This document shows positions 22,110-22,732 of a DNA stretch of 22,732 nt, piece after piece. The position numbers were made by a program, and so were the translations under genes. Origin of the DNA: an uncultured Bacilli bacterium. GTDB lineage: Bacteria > Bacillota_I > Bacilli_A > RF39 > UBA660. The notes below the pieces were generated by a model that worked only from the letters and a program-made list of their open reading frames with translations, did not search any database and was not told where the DNA came from. The stretch is taken from NCBI GenBank assembly GCA_947628075.1, contig CANQYF010000011.1, forward strand, positions 1 through 22,732, read 5' to 3'. Positions within the stretch are counted from its first letter, which is position 1, and each line of letters opens with the position of its first letter.

Positions 22110-22140
22110 GAAGAAAAACGAAAGGAAGAGTGATTATTTT

Positions 22141-22732
22141 ATGGCCGTAGTTTCTATGAGTTATTTATTAGAAGCTGGAGTTCATTTTGGTCATCAAACT
22201 AAAAGATGGAATCCAAAAATGAAAGAATATATCTTTACAGCAAGAGAAGATATATATATTATTGACTTGCAAAAAACACAAGCATTGCTTGAAGAAGCTT
22301 ACAATGAAATTAAGAATATTGCTACTAATGGAGGAAAATTCTTATTTGTAGGTACTAAAAAACAAGCTAGTGAAGTATGTGTAGAAGAAGCACAAAGAAG
22401 TAAATCTTTCTATGTAACAGAAAGATGGTTAGGAGGAACACTTACAAATTTCCGAACAATTCGTCGTCGTGTAAAAAGACTTGAAGAAATTGAAGAAATG
22501 GAAAAAGCAGGAAAATTTGAAGTATTACCAAAAAAAGAAGTTATTGGTATTAAAAAAGAATATGATAAATTAAATAAAATTCTTTGTGGTATTAGAGATA
22601 TGGATAAAATACCTCAAGCTTTAATAGTAGTTGATCCTAAAAAAGAATATAATGCAGTTAAAGAAGCAAGAAAATTAAATATTCCTGTCTTTGGGATTGT
22701 TGATACTAATGGTGATCCTGATGATGTTGATT
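22141..22732 (+). CDS. rpsB: 30S ribosomal protein S2 (partial, 3' end outside window)
   Basis: The first 197 codons of S2, open to the right edge. MSYLLEAGVHFGHQTKRWNPKM is the standard S2 N-terminus. RWLGGTLTNFRTIRRR, FVGTKKQA and ALIVVDPKKEYNAVKEARKLNIPVFGIVDTN are family hallmarks. ATG 22141 is preceded by AAAGGAAG at slightly long spacing. It follows its own promoter and a structured leader, separate from queH. In most bacteria tsf follows; this cannot be seen here. Confidence 0.97.
   Translation, partial: MAVVSMSYLLEAGVHFGHQTKRWNPKMKEYIFTAREDIYIIDLQKTQALLEEAYNEIKNIATNGGKFLFVGTKKQASEVCVEEAQRSKSFYVTERWLGGTLTNFRTIRRRVKRLEEIEEMEKAGKFEVLPKKEVIGIKKEYDKLNKILCGIRDMDKIPQALIVVDPKKEYNAVKEARKLNIPVFGIVDTNGDPDDVD

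Noticed and set aside
1..22732. Mycoplasma genetic code (UGA as Trp)
   Set aside because: Trp is TGG throughout, the kinase gene ends in TGA exactly at the alaS start, and no core gene needs UGA readthrough.
1..22732. CRISPR arrays, insertion sequences, prophage, tRNA or rRNA genes
   Set aside because: No regularly spaced direct repeats, transposase or integrase motifs, or tRNA/rRNA-like segments were seen; gaps are short and mostly regulatory.

Overview
The window reads as chromosome of a very AT-rich, walled, low-GC Gram-positive bacterium (Bacillota). It resembles the uncultured gut Bacilli/'Mollicutes-like' (RF39-type) lineages more than true mycoplasmas. UGA acts as a stop: one gene ends in TGA, tryptophans are TGG, and every core gene is full length in the standard code. 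The peptidoglycan genes murG, murB and divIB/ftsQ are present, so this is not a wall-less mycoplasma. The lineage is inferred from gene content and codon use only; no database was searched.

Layout. 1-353 is the 3' end of a RecD2-type helicase, followed by a 52-aa membrane protein, a terminator and an AI-2E family (YrrI-like) membrane protein. This order recalls the recD2-yrrI-alaS neighbourhood of Bacillus. An alanine-specifier T-box leader (about 1797-1985) then controls a dNMP-kinase-like P-loop gene and a very short alaS, which ends in a strong terminator. From a good sigma-A promoter at 4326-4354 runs a three-gene prepilin-like operon (4377-6625). Its middle product is large, lacks the pilin Glu5 and carries four tandem Cys-pair repeats. 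A convergent ylbJ overlaps the end of this operon. Divergent from ylbJ is a YlbL-like Lon/S16 PDZ protease gene, followed by rnc and smc. A bidirectional terminator separates smc from a minus-strand operon (unknown 263-aa gene, then def) that has a consensus TTGACA-17-TATAAT promoter.

The second half is all plus strand: lepA, an unrecognised multi-HTH gene and hemW with overlapping ends; a small protein with a cadherin-like beta-sandwich and a C-terminal membrane helix; a short GDPD-family gene; then murG-murB-divIB-queH as a tightly overlapping chain. Finally a promoter and a structured leader RNA precede rpsB, which runs off the right edge.

Themes are translation and tRNA (alaS, def, lepA, rnc, queH, rpsB), envelope and division (murG, murB, divIB, YlbL), chromosome organisation (smc) and a surface pilus-like structure. 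No mobile element, CRISPR array, tRNA or rRNA gene was seen. The parts least explained by known families are the E5-less, four-repeat pilin-like protein with its two partner pilins, the reduced alanyl-tRNA synthetase under a T-box shared with a nucleotide-kinase-like gene, the triple-HTH protein, the 263-aa def partner, and the beta-sandwich protein with paradoxical topology.
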